Assembly: GCA_017547975.1 (NCBI GenBank)
Contig: JAFYNU010000507.1
Coordinates: 1 to 11,046, forward strand
DNA from: Clostridia bacterium
GTDB taxonomy: Bacteria > Bacillota > Clostridia > Oscillospirales > QAMX01
Direction: 5' to 3'
Length of the DNA: 11,046 bases
Shown piece after piece: positions 1 through 6,169 of this stretch. Under the pieces are notes generated by a model that was not told the DNA's origin, did not search any database, and saw only the letters and a program-made list of their open reading frames with translations. Both the position numbers and the translations under genes were made by a program. Numbering within the stretch: position 1 is the first letter of the stretch; every line of letters starts with the position of its first letter.

Positions 1-38
1 CAGCGTTCGTCCTGAGCCAGGATCAAACTCTCTAAGAT
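1..38 (-). rRNA. 16S rRNA, 5' end only (partial)
   Basis: The complement of 1-31 contains the universal bacterial 16S 5' signature (the 27F primer site, complement of 12-31) followed by the conserved GACGAACGCTG. By comparison with E. coli numbering, where this site begins at nucleotide 8, the mature 5' end should lie near position 38, give or take a few bases. The gene runs leftward out of the window, so only the first ~38 nt are present and no detailed taxonomy is possible. Confidence 0.95.
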
Positions 39-334
39 TGTTATATACACGCTTCTCTCGAAGCACCTATATACTCACTCAGAGCTTTTGTTTGCTCTTA
101 GCTTGTCTTCCCTTACTGTAGAGAAGACTTGAAAAATTTGTTGTAATCTGTGGTTACAGATTCGCAATTATTATCTCAGGTGTTCTGTCTGACGTTGTTT
201 AATTTACAAGGTACTCACCCTGCGAATCTCTTCGAAAAGTTCGCATTTCCACTTCTTTTTGAAGTTTCGATTCACATTCGGAACGCTCATGTTCGCGATC
301 GCCGGGGCTTTGTGACCCCCGCTCTCTTGAGCGC
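39..334 (-). other. rRNA operon leader (pre-16S 5' region)
   Basis: This ~300-nt stretch lies between the rRNA promoter and the 16S 5' end and would be transcribed as the pre-rRNA leader. It is rich in short stem-loops: 51-64 (GCTTC/GAAGC), 81-98 (AGAGC/GCTCT), 105-128 (GTCTTC/GAAGAC), 145-162 (AATCTGT/ACAGATT, 7 bp with a 4-nt loop) and 320-333 (CGCTC/GAGCG). Such leaders normally take part in RNase III processing by pairing with the region after 16S, but that region is outside the window. No protein-coding gene is credible here. Confidence 0.75.
194..214 (-). promoter_or_regulatory. possible boxA-like antitermination site
   Basis: On the minus strand this reads GTACCTTGTAAATTAAACAAC. It resembles the boxA-type elements (pyrimidine-rich CTTTGAAAA core) found in Firmicute rRNA leaders, which recruit the Nus antitermination complex. 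The core deviates from consensus, and the call rests on position and resemblance only. Confidence 0.3.
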
Positions 335-340
335 TTGTAT

Positions 341-389
341 ATAATACCACATCCCTCCAACTTTGTCAACACCTTTTTTTACTTTTTTT
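341..389 (-). promoter_or_regulatory. rRNA operon promoter with UP-like element
   Basis: Read on the minus strand, a perfect -35 TTGACA (364-369) is followed by a 17-nt spacer and the -10 TATTAT (341-346), placing the start of transcription near 334. Immediately upstream of the -35 are two runs of seven A on the minus strand (374-380 and 383-389), as expected for an UP element contacting the RNA polymerase alpha subunit. Position, orientation and strength fit a main rrn promoter of the housekeeping sigma factor. Confidence 0.9.
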
Positions 390-399
390 CGCGTTGCTT

Positions 400-985
400 T
401 ACTCCCTGCCGGGCGTTAGACGAGATGTGGTATTTTCCCGTTTTCCTCCACAAGGGGTTGTGGTTTGGGGGCAATTGACAGTTGATAATTGACATTGGAC
501 AATTTGGGGACGGGGGACGTCGGGGCGCCGTCCCCTACCGGGGCGGGTGCCACAGAAGGGCGTGGGTACGGATTGATTCACCTCATCCGTCACCCTCTCA
601 GTCTCGCGGATCCCCTTTGGGGATCTCCGCTCGACAGCTCTCCCAGAGGGAGAGCCAAGGGGTCTGTGCCGCCGAGGGAGGAGGTGCAGGGACGACTACC
701 CCTCCGGGTTCGCCAACGCTCACCCACCTCCCCTGACTTCATCCGCCAAAGGCGGATGCGTGGAGGCAGGGAAGATGGTGCCGCAGATGGAAGCGGTGCA
801 AGCAGGAAGCTACTGCAACCAGGCGATTCGTGAATCGCCCCTACGAACGGTGCCCGGAGGATGATGCTCCAGAGGAGGGCGGTGCAAACAGGAGGCTACT
901 GCAATCGGGACGGGAGACCCGTCCCCTACGCTGTTTACGGAAAGCGGGTGCCGCAGAGGGGGGTGGGTGCAGGTGGATTCGGGGA
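400..985. repeat. mosaic of dispersed GC-rich hairpin repeats, no gene
   Basis: This ~585-bp gene-free stretch is a patchwork of short palindromes. They are 448-463 (CCACAA/TTGTGG), 609-625 (GATCCCC/GGGGATC), 637-655 (GCTCTCCC/GGGAGAGC), 740-758 (CATCCGCC/GGCGGATG), 822-839 (GGCGATTC/GAATCGCC) and 907-925 (GGGACGGG/CCCGTCCC), all with 2-4-nt loops. The module 'GGTGCMRRCAGGMRGCTACTGCAA' occurs twice (about 796-819 and 881-904), showing internal duplication. At 470-508 there is a degenerate tandem of AATTGACA-like units. Open frames across it are coincidental: they lack ribosome sites and their peptides are Pro/Arg/Gly-rich. Dispersed modules of this kind are common between genes in Ruminococcaceae-type genomes; that statement is from general knowledge, not a search. 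Confidence 0.7.
907..925. repeat. GGGACGGG palindrome, copy 1
   Basis: A perfect 8-bp inverted repeat (GGGACGGG, loop AGA, CCCGTCCC). The same stem with loop TT recurs at 10723-10740 near the other end of the window, so this is a dispersed element rather than a local hairpin. Confidence 0.7.
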
Positions 986-1014
986 TTGCAGAGGAGAGGC
1001 AATTGTGATATACT
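986..1014 (+). promoter_or_regulatory. promoter of the DUF218 gene
   Basis: A -35-like TTGCAG (986-991), a 17-nt spacer and -10 TATACT (1009-1014) preceded by an extended -10 TG (1006-1007). Transcription would start near 1021, giving a ~25-nt leader that contains the ribosome site at 1032-1039. Confidence 0.65.
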
Positions 1015-1045
1015 TAGTTTCGACCCTATACAAAGGAGGCGAGAC

Positions 1046-1879
1046 ATGGAAGCGAAATACAAAAAACGGATCCTATGGGGTTTGGGCATGACGGCAGTCG
1101 GCCTGGCGGGGTTTTTCCTGCGGAAATTTTTATACACCGGGATCCTGGCCCTTTTCCTTTTGGGATTCGGGCTGGCGCTGATGGCGCTGACCTTCATCCG
1201 GGCCAAAGCCGGCCGAAGGGTATGGAAAGCGATTTCGGTCACCTTCCACAGCTTCTTCCTTCTATTCCTGGTGAGCTTTCTTGTGGCAGAGGGACTGGTG
1301 ATCGGCACGGCAGTGAAGTCGGTGGGGCGTGATACCAGGCTACCCGATGACGTGGAACACATCCTGGTGCCCGGGGCTGGGCTGATGGGCGAAAACCCCA
1401 GCTACCTTTATAAGCTCCGGCTGGATGAAGCCTTTACCTTATATAAGGAAAACCCGGGACGCATCATTGTGGTGCTGGGAGGACAGGGGGACGACGAGGT
1501 CATCCCCGAGGCCGAAGCCGGCAAACGCTACCTGGTTCGCAAGGGGGTCCCCGAAGGTCACGTGGTGGCCGAGTGCCGGAGCCTGGACACCGCCGAGAAT
1601 CTCGAAAACTTCAAGGCCATGTTCCCCGGGGTGGAATGGGCGGCCTTGGTTTCCAATGACTTCCACGTATATCGTTGTTCCCTGCTTGCCAGGCGCAACG
1701 GCATTGAGGTGATTCCTTACGCCAGGGTAACCGGACGGATTCACCTGAGCCTGAATTACTTTGCCCGGGAATACATTTCATTAATAATCTACCTGATCGA
1801 ATCGGGCGGCACGGTCATCGACACGGCGAATTTCCATCTGCGCGTCCCCATCCCCCAGGGAGTATACCGGACGCTCTGA
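1046..1879 (+). CDS. YdcF/SanA-type DUF218 membrane protein
   Basis: The 277-residue product has an N-terminal membrane part with three hydrophobic segments (about residues 9-25, 29-51 and 63-90), then a DUF218 (YdcF/SanA/ElyC-like) domain from about residue 104. Family hallmarks are visible: a glycine-rich first strand motif VPGAG (108-112), VVLGGQG in the second strand region, the S-x-x-T-x-x-N helix motif (S179, T182, N185) and SNDFHVYR with S203, H207 and R210. Relatives are linked to cell-envelope processes such as polysaccharide or lipid-carrier metabolism and vancomycin sensitivity, but the reaction is not established. The start at 1046 is chosen because AAAGGAGG lies 6 nt upstream and a promoter sits just before it. 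The frame remains open back to 830 through repeat DNA, so a 349-residue call would be over-extended. It appears to be a single-gene unit followed by a repeat hairpin. Confidence 0.85.
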   Translation: MEAKYKKRILWGLGMTAVGLAGFFLRKFLYTGILALFLLGFGLALMALTFIRAKAGRRVWKAISVTFHSFFLLFLVSFLVAEGLVIGTAVKSVGRDTRLPDDVEHILVPGAGLMGENPSYLYKLRLDEAFTLYKENPGRIIVVLGGQGDDEVIPEAEAGKRYLVRKGVPEGHVVAECRSLDTAENLENFKAMFPGVEWAALVSNDFHVYRCSLLARRNGIEVIPYARVTGRIHLSLNYFAREYISLIIYLIESGGTVIDTANFHLRVPIPQGVYRTL

Positions 1880-1890
1880 TTTGGATTACT

Positions 1891-1932
1891 CCCCCAGTCG
1901 GCCTTCGCCGACAGCCCCCTCACGGAGGGGGC
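1891..1932. repeat. double-hairpin dispersed repeat, possible terminator
   Basis: Two adjacent perfect stem-loops follow the DUF218 stop codon: GTCGGC/GCCGAC with loop CTTC (1897-1912) and GCCCCCTC/GAGGGGGC with loop ACG (1914-1932). The arrangement resembles the 609-655 module (palindrome, 'GACAGC', second palindrome), so it is probably the same repeat family. No T-run follows on the plus strand (CATAAAAAGG), so it could impede transcription but is not a canonical intrinsic terminator. Confidence 0.6.
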
Positions 1933-1955
1933 CATAAAAAGGAACCGGCTATAAT

Positions 1956-1988
1956 TTGTCCATATAAGAAGTACAATATATATTGTCC
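1956..1988 (+). promoter_or_regulatory. pepF promoter with overlapping 14-bp palindrome
   Basis: TTGTCC (1956-1961), a 17-nt spacer and TATATT (1979-1984) form a plausible promoter, with a start near 1991. The -10 is embedded in a perfect palindrome, ACAATATATATTGT (1973-1986). The hexamer TTGTCC also recurs at 1983-1988. A two-fold symmetric site over the -10 is a typical repressor position, but no regulator can be assigned. Confidence 0.5.
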
Positions 1989-2036
1989 GGTCGGGCCCAC
2001 AACCCTCCGGCCACACAACGAAAGAAAGGAATCGTT

Positions 2037-3821
2037 ATGGAACTGAAAAACCGAAACGAAATGAATCCCCAGTTTACCTGGGACCTGTCCCCCATTTTTG
2101 CCGACACCGCCGCCTGGGAAGCGGCATTTGCCCAAGCCGCCGCCCTGGTGGATGAGCTTCCTGCCCTGAAGGGCACCCTGGGCAACTCCAGGGAAAGCCT
2201 GAAGGCCGCCCTGGACAAGATCGCCCTCACCAGCGAAAAGGTGGAGCTTTGCTACGTTTACACCTTCCTGCTCAAGTCGGGCGACAACGGCTCGGCGGAA
2301 TACCAGAGCCTGCAGGCCCGGGGCATTCAGCTTTACGTGAAGATGCAGACCGCCCTGTCCTTCCTGGATCCCGAGCTGCTTTCCATCCCCGAAGAAACCC
2401 TGACCGGTTGGATGACCGAAGAGGACATGGCCCTCTACCGTTTCCTGGTGGAAAACGTGACCCGTGCCCGTCCCCACACCCTGTCGGAAAAGGAAGAGAC
2501 CCTGCTTGCCATGCTGGGGGATGCCGCCAATATCCCCAGCGACAACTTTGAAATGCTGGAAAGCGTGGACATGACCTTCCCCGCCATCACCGATGAGGAA
2601 GGCAAGGAGGTCACCCTGACCCACGGCAACTTCGGCGTATACCGGGAAAGCAAGGACCGCCGGGTCCGCAAGGATGCCTTCGAGGCCTACTTCGGCGAAT
2701 TCAAAAAATACATCCACACCTTCACCAGCATGTACACCGGCAGTGTGAAGTTCGACACCTTCTTCGCCGACGCCAGAAAGCACGAAAGCGCCTGCCACGC
2801 CGCCCTGTTTGGAGGCAACGTGCCGGTCAGCGTGTACGACAGCCTGATCGCCGCGGTGCACGACGCCTTCCCCGCCATGAAACGCTACATCGAACTGCGC
2901 CAAAAGGTGCTGGGGCTGGACGAGATTCACATGTACGACCTCTACTCCCCCCTGGTGGAATCGGTGGATTATCCCATGCCCTACGCCGACGCCAAGGAGC
3001 TTGTGAAAAAGGCTCTGCTCCCCCTGGGCGAAGAATACCAGACCCTGCTGGACAAGGCCTATAACGAAAAGTGGATCGACGTATACGAAAACAAGGGCAA
3101 GACCACCGGCGCCTACTCCTGCGGTGTCTACGGCGTGCATCCCTACGTGCTTCTCAACTACACCGACACCCTGGACGACGCCTTCACCCTGGCCCACGAG
3201 CTGGGTCACGCCATGCACAGCTACTTCTCCGCCAGAGAGCAGGAATACATCAACGCCGACTACCGCATTCTGGTGGCGGAGGTTGCCTCCACCGTAAACG
3301 AGGTTCTCCTGACCAAGTATCTGCTGGCCACCGAAACCGACCCGGCCCGCCGCGCCTACATCCTGAACCACTTCCTGGAGGGCTTCCGCACCACCCTGTT
3401 CCGCCAGACCCTCTTTGCCGAGTTCGAACGCAAGGCCCACGACCTGCACAAGGCCGGCACTCCCCTCACCGCCGAGCTCCTGAACGGCGTATATCACGAC
3501 CTGAACGCCGCCTACTACCAGGGTGCCGTGGTGGATGAGCTCCAGGACATCGAATGGGCCAGAATCCCCCACTTCTACCGGGCCTTCTACGTATATCAGT
3601 ATGCCACCGGTTTCTCCAGCGCCGTGGCCATTGCCGAAAGCATTCTGTCCACCGGCGATGCATCCAATTACCTGAAGTTCCTTTCCACCGGCGGCAGCGA
3701 TTACCCCCTGGAAGAACTGAAGATCGCCGGGGTAGACCTGACCAAACCCGAAACCGTTTCGAACGCCCTGAAGGTATTCGACAGTGCCATCGGCGAATTG
3801 GAAGCGCTCCTTCTGAAATAA
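2037..3821 (+). CDS. pepF: oligoendopeptidase F (M3B zinc peptidase)
   Basis: This 594-residue protein matches the size and layout of oligoendopeptidase F, a cytoplasmic zinc metallopeptidase of family M3B that cuts short peptides in peptide turnover and nutrition. It begins with the family's typical N-terminal segment (NPQFTWDLSPIF, residues 10-21) and a long helical N-terminal half. The catalytic zinc motif HELGH is at 387-391 (zinc ligands H387 and H391, catalytic E388). The downstream segment VAEVASTVNE supplies E415 as the expected third ligand. The C-terminal signature region with HFYRAFYVYQYATGF is also present. The ATG at 2037 is preceded by AAAGGA with a 6-nt gap and matches the usual family N-terminus; a TTG frame opening at 1983 lies inside the promoter. 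It seems to be transcribed alone, from the promoter at 1956-1984 to the terminator at 3849-3882. There is no signal peptide. Confidence 0.95.
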   Translation: MELKNRNEMNPQFTWDLSPIFADTAAWEAAFAQAAALVDELPALKGTLGNSRESLKAALDKIALTSEKVELCYVYTFLLKSGDNGSAEYQSLQARGIQLYVKMQTALSFLDPELLSIPEETLTGWMTEEDMALYRFLVENVTRARPHTLSEKEETLLAMLGDAANIPSDNFEMLESVDMTFPAITDEEGKEVTLTHGNFGVYRESKDRRVRKDAFEAYFGEFKKYIHTFTSMYTGSVKFDTFFADARKHESACHAALFGGNVPVSVYDSLIAAVHDAFPAMKRYIELRQKVLGLDEIHMYDLYSPLVESVDYPMPYADAKELVKKALLPLGEEYQTLLDKAYNEKWIDVYENKGKTTGAYSCGVYGVHPYVLLNYTDTLDDAFTLAHELGHAMHSYFSAREQEYINADYRILVAEVASTVNEVLLTKYLLATETDPARRAYILNHFLEGFRTTLFRQTLFAEFERKAHDLHKAGTPLTAELLNGVYHDLNAAYYQGAVVDELQDIEWARIPHFYRAFYVYQYATGFSSAVAIAESILSTGDASNYLKFLSTGGSDYPLEELKIAGVDLTKPETVSNALKVFDSAIGELEALLLK

Positions 3822-3848
3822 GAGCGATTCCGTCAAGCAAGCAAATTC

Positions 3849-3882
3849 AAACTCCCCACCGAGCGATCGGCGGGGAGTTTTT
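3849..3882 (+). terminator. intrinsic terminator after pepF
   Basis: AAACTCCCC (3849-3857) pairs with GGGGAGTTT (3872-3880), and an inner CCG/CGG can add pairs. The stem ends in five T (3878-3882). It lies 27 nt after the pepF stop. A near copy (27 of 29 positions over the core) terminates the next gene at 4956-4984. Confidence 0.85.
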
Positions 3883-3911
3883 GCATTTGGCTACACACGA
3901 TTCAAGAGTCT

Positions 3912-3957
3912 ATTCACAAAATGAGACATTACCAAATGTGAATCTGCATGGTATAAT
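3912..3957 (+). promoter_or_regulatory. promoter and dyad site of the HTH gene
   Basis: TTACCA (3929-3934), a 17-nt spacer and a perfect -10 TATAAT (3952-3957) with an extended TG (3949-3950). An inverted repeat ATTCACA (3912-3918) / TGTGAAT (3937-3943) brackets the -35, with an inner AATG/CATT pair (3920-3930). The position would suit an operator, and the adjacent HTH protein is the natural candidate for binding it (autoregulation is inferred). Confidence 0.65.
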
Positions 3958-4002
3958 CCCACCAGAAGCTTCGAAAAAGAAAGGAAAAGAAAGGCAAAAA
4001 CG

Positions 4003-4935
4003 ATGAACGCTATATTCAGCTACAATCTCAAAAGATTCCGTCTCGCAAAAAGATTGACACAAGAACAGGTTGCGGAAAAACTGAATGTCAATTCGCAGAC
4101 CGTTTCCCGGTGGGAGTGCGGAACAACATTGCCCGATGTTCTGACCCTGCCTGAACTCGCAAAACTCTACGACGTGATGGTCGACGATTTCTACAAAAAG
4201 AATTCCGTTGCCTACGGCAACTACGCGCAGCGTCTGTCATCGGTTTATGAACAATCCCATGACCCCGAAGATTTTATGCGATGCCGTGCAGAATATCATA
4301 AGTTAATGAAAGAAGGAGAACTTTCCACCGAGGACAAATGGCTTTATGGCTGGATCCATAAGTGCATGATGAATGATTGCAAGGATATTGCCGCCGAATG
4401 GTTTGACAAAGCGGTAAACGACGATCCGGGCAATGACCCGGCAAATCACCATCTCGCCTGCATGCAAAGAATCCGTTTTTATTCTCTCATCGGAAAAGGC
4501 GATGAAATCATTGCCGAGCAAACCGAAAAAGCAAAGTTGCATCCCACAAACCCCAGAGAAATCGACAACCTTATCGTTGCCTTGATCTATGCAGAGAAAT
4601 TCGAAGAAGCATATGCTGTTTTCAACCAAAGCGTCGAAAAGTTCACCGACGATTGGCGAATGTACATTCACGGCGGCGACATTGCAAAGAAGCTGAAAAA
4701 ATATGACGAGGCGCTTGCATACTATGACAGAGCCGGCGAAATCGGAACATACTTTTGCGACGAACTCTACTGCAAAGCAAACCTTTACGAGGATCTTGGT
4801 GAATCCGAAAAAGCCATTGAAATATATAGGAAGATTGCCGATACCCTCCGCCAGAGAGGCTTTGACGTTGAAGCAGATATGGCCGAAAAGAACGCAGAGG
4901 AAGTAAGAAGAAAAGAAAACCGGTTATCGGACTAA
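4003..4935 (+). CDS. XRE-family HTH regulator with TPR-like C-terminus
   Basis: The 310-residue product begins with a Cro/C1-type (XRE) helix-turn-helix domain at about residues 5-63. Its core, LTQEQVAEKLNVNSQTVSRWE (18-38), carries the recognition helix, followed by the usual LPDVLTLPELAKLYDVMVDDFY. The remainder is helical. From about residue 190 it shows TPR-like repeats, with patterns such as AEKFEEAYAVFNQ, KKYDEALAYYDRA and GESEKAIEIYRKIA, which usually bind a peptide or partner protein. The layout recalls peptide- or partner-sensing XRE-TPR regulators, but no signalling peptide gene is visible nearby. The start is supported by AAAGG about 8 nt upstream and a strong extended -10 promoter. 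Its coding sequence is visibly AT-richer than pepF and the 6275-10130 operon (many AAA, GAA, ATT codons), so acquisition by transfer is possible. Its target genes are unknown. Confidence 0.85.
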   Translation: MNAIFSYNLKRFRLAKRLTQEQVAEKLNVNSQTVSRWECGTTLPDVLTLPELAKLYDVMVDDFYKKNSVAYGNYAQRLSSVYEQSHDPEDFMRCRAEYHKLMKEGELSTEDKWLYGWIHKCMMNDCKDIAAEWFDKAVNDDPGNDPANHHLACMQRIRFYSLIGKGDEIIAEQTEKAKLHPTNPREIDNLIVALIYAEKFEEAYAVFNQSVEKFTDDWRMYIHGGDIAKKLKKYDEALAYYDRAGEIGTYFCDELYCKANLYEDLGESEKAIEIYRKIADTLRQRGFDVEADMAEKNAEEVRRKENRLSD

Positions 4936-4952
4936 AACACTGCACAAAATTG

Positions 4953-4989
4953 AAGCTCCCCACCGAATGATCGGCGGGGAGTTTGTTTT
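4953..4989. terminator. terminator between convergent genes
   Basis: CTCCCC (4956-4961) pairs with GGGGAG (4976-4981), extendable through AAG/TTT with one G-T pair, followed by TTTGTTTT on the plus strand. It lies 17 nt after the HTH stop and 22 nt beyond the stop of the opposite-strand permease, so it may serve both. The minus-strand side has a weaker U-run. It is nearly identical to the hairpin at 3852-3880, differing only at the two bases aligned with 3863-3864. Confidence 0.8.
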
Positions 4990-5011
4990 ACTTATGTATA
5001 GCGGCAGAACT

Positions 5012-5872
5012 TCAGATGCTCATCAGCACAATGGCCGTAATGCCGAGGACTACGCTGATTTTCTGGCGTCTCGACAACCGTTCCCGGAAGAGGATGGTGC
5101 TGGCCAGGGTGGAAATGAGGGTGGTTCCTCCGTTGCAGAGAGGATAAAGGATGGTGCCGTCGATGATTTTTACCGCCCGCAGGCTGATCAGCTGGTAGGT
5201 TCCCAGGATAGCACCCACCGCCCCGGCGGTACCCGCAACCTGAGGCCCAAAGCGGAAACTTTTGCGAATCCCCCGCAGGTGCATGAACCAGATCACTGCA
5301 ACCGTCATCAAAAGGGCGGACAGGTAGGAAACCGGAACGAAGGCAGAGGGGTTTGCCGAATCAAAACTATTGGTATAGATCTTTTGGGTGATGGTGGCGG
5401 TATTATTGGAAAGGAAGGCCAAAATCAGGAAGAAGAGCCATTTGCCGTTGACCTTTTCCTCCTGTCCGCGGCCGCAGGCGAAGTAGAAGGCAAAGAGCGT
5501 AATGATGATGCCGATGATGCGGTTGAGCGTGAGGGCTTCATTGTACAGGAAGTGGGAAACCAGAATAGGGATCATCATACCCGAGTTGACCACCAGAACC
5601 GTCATGGAAACCGGACCGGTGATAAAGGATTCCACATAAAAAAGCTGGAAGCAGACACTGGCCAGGCCAAAGATCCCTCCTGCCACCAGGGTAGGCAGGT
5701 CGATTCCCCTGAATAGCGCCGGGGTACCAAACATGGCCGTCACCACAAAAACAATACCATTGAAAACCAGTGCGTCCACCGGTGTCTTGGTCATACTTTT
5801 GGCAAAGCGGCTTTGAATCATAGCCTTGGACGAAGCAAGGATACACATGAGCGGTATGAAAAGATAATGCAT
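5012..5872 (-). CDS. EamA/DMT-superfamily permease
   Basis: The 286-residue product is almost wholly hydrophobic, with about ten membrane segments arranged as two EamA-like halves. Each half ends in the typical motif: FLYNEALTLNRIIGIIITL in the first and ILFRERLSRRQKISVVLGI in the second, the latter just before the C-terminus. These are inner-membrane drug/metabolite transporter family proteins that move small metabolites; the substrate and direction cannot be told from sequence. The start at 5872 (MHYLFIPL) is preferred because an upstream in-frame ATG at 5905 overlaps the -10 of the promoter at 5904-5932. The ribosome site for 5872 is only a G-run (GGGGGG) and is not ideal. It is transcribed divergently from the attenuator-controlled operon and convergently with the HTH gene. 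Confidence 0.85.
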   Translation of the reverse strand: MHYLFIPLMCILASSKAMIQSRFAKSMTKTPVDALVFNGIVFVVTAMFGTPALFRGIDLPTLVAGGIFGLASVCFQLFYVESFITGPVSMTVLVVNSGMMIPILVSHFLYNEALTLNRIIGIIITLFAFYFACGRGQEEKVNGKWLFFLILAFLSNNTATITQKIYTNSFDSANPSAFVPVSYLSALLMTVAVIWFMHLRGIRKSFRFGPQVAGTAGAVGAILGTYQLISLRAVKIIDGTILYPLCNGGTTLISTLASTILFRERLSRRQKISVVLGITAIVLMSI

Positions 5873-5903
5873 GAAAGGCCCCCCAGTTGAGTTTTGCGGA
5901 AAC

Positions 5904-5932
5904 ATTATAGCATAAGCCCCGCCCTTTGGCAA
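5904..5932 (-). promoter_or_regulatory. promoter of the EamA permease gene
   Basis: On the minus strand, -35 TTGCCA (5927-5932), a 17-nt spacer and a perfect -10 TATAAT (5904-5909). Transcription would start near 5897, leaving a leader of about 25 nt before the ATG at 5872. This supports the shorter start of the permease. Confidence 0.8.
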
Positions 5933-6036
5933 TGTAAAATATACTTCGGCAAAGGTTCCGCAACCGCCGGATCGCATTTTGAAGCAGCAAGCCCTGTAAA
6001 ATCGAATGATTTATTCGGGATTCTGCGCTTTACCCC

Positions 6037-6065
6037 TTTACAACGGCAAAAATATCTGCTATAAT
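6037..6065 (+). promoter_or_regulatory. promoter of the Tyr-leader operon
   Basis: TTTACA (6037-6042), a 17-nt spacer and a perfect -10 TATAAT (6060-6065) with extended TG at 6057-6058. The start would fall near 6072, only ~23 nt before the leader-peptide ATG. This short distance is typical of attenuator-controlled operons. Confidence 0.85.
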
Positions 6066-6094
6066 AGAACGCAATCCGACCTGGAGGGTATCTC

Positions 6095-6169
6095 ATGTTG
6101 ATGAATGTCTGCTATTATTATAAGAACACCGGTGCGTATTATTACGGATCGGCTCTTTTGGCAGGCTAA
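6095..6169 (+). CDS. tyrosine-rich leader peptide (24 aa)
   Basis: A 24-codon frame starts at ATG 6095, with the strong Shine-Dalgarno GGAGGG (6083-6088) 6 nt upstream, and ends at TAA 6167-6169. It carries Tyr at codons 7-9 (6113-6121) and again at codons 15-17 (6137-6145), the two YYY runs being separated by KNTGA; the last residues are GSALLAG. A quarter of all residues being Tyr in two blocks, in a short peptide between a strong promoter and a terminator-like hairpin, is the hallmark of a leader peptide whose translation senses charged tRNA-Tyr. The peptide itself probably has no function beyond its translation. I do not recognise a named homologue. An alternative start at codon 3 (6101) would not change the reading. 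Confidence 0.85.
   Translation: MLMNVCYYYKNTGAYYYGSALLAG

Noticed and set aside
150..344. Small frame in the rRNA leader
   Set aside because: It lies antisense to the rRNA precursor and ends at the rRNA promoter, with no ribosome site.
482..833. Two overlapping small frames in the repeat mosaic
   Set aside because: Both are built from palindromic repeats, lack a ribosome site and give Pro/Arg/Gly-rich peptides.
400..985. CRISPR array
   Set aside because: Several repeats are present, but they differ in sequence, are irregularly spaced and are palindromic insertion-like modules rather than identical repeats with uniform spacers.
1920..3836. Long minus-strand open frame (638 codons) opposite pepF
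   Set aside because: It is antisense to a gene with clear M3B motifs. Its Gly/Val/Gln/His-rich translation is the usual mirror of a GC-rich gene with biased codon use, and no ribosome site or family motif is seen.
4967..5716. Plus-strand open frame opposite the EamA permease
   Set aside because: It is highly polar and low in complexity, starts inside a terminator hairpin, and the opposite strand encodes a coherent ten-segment membrane protein with its own promoter.
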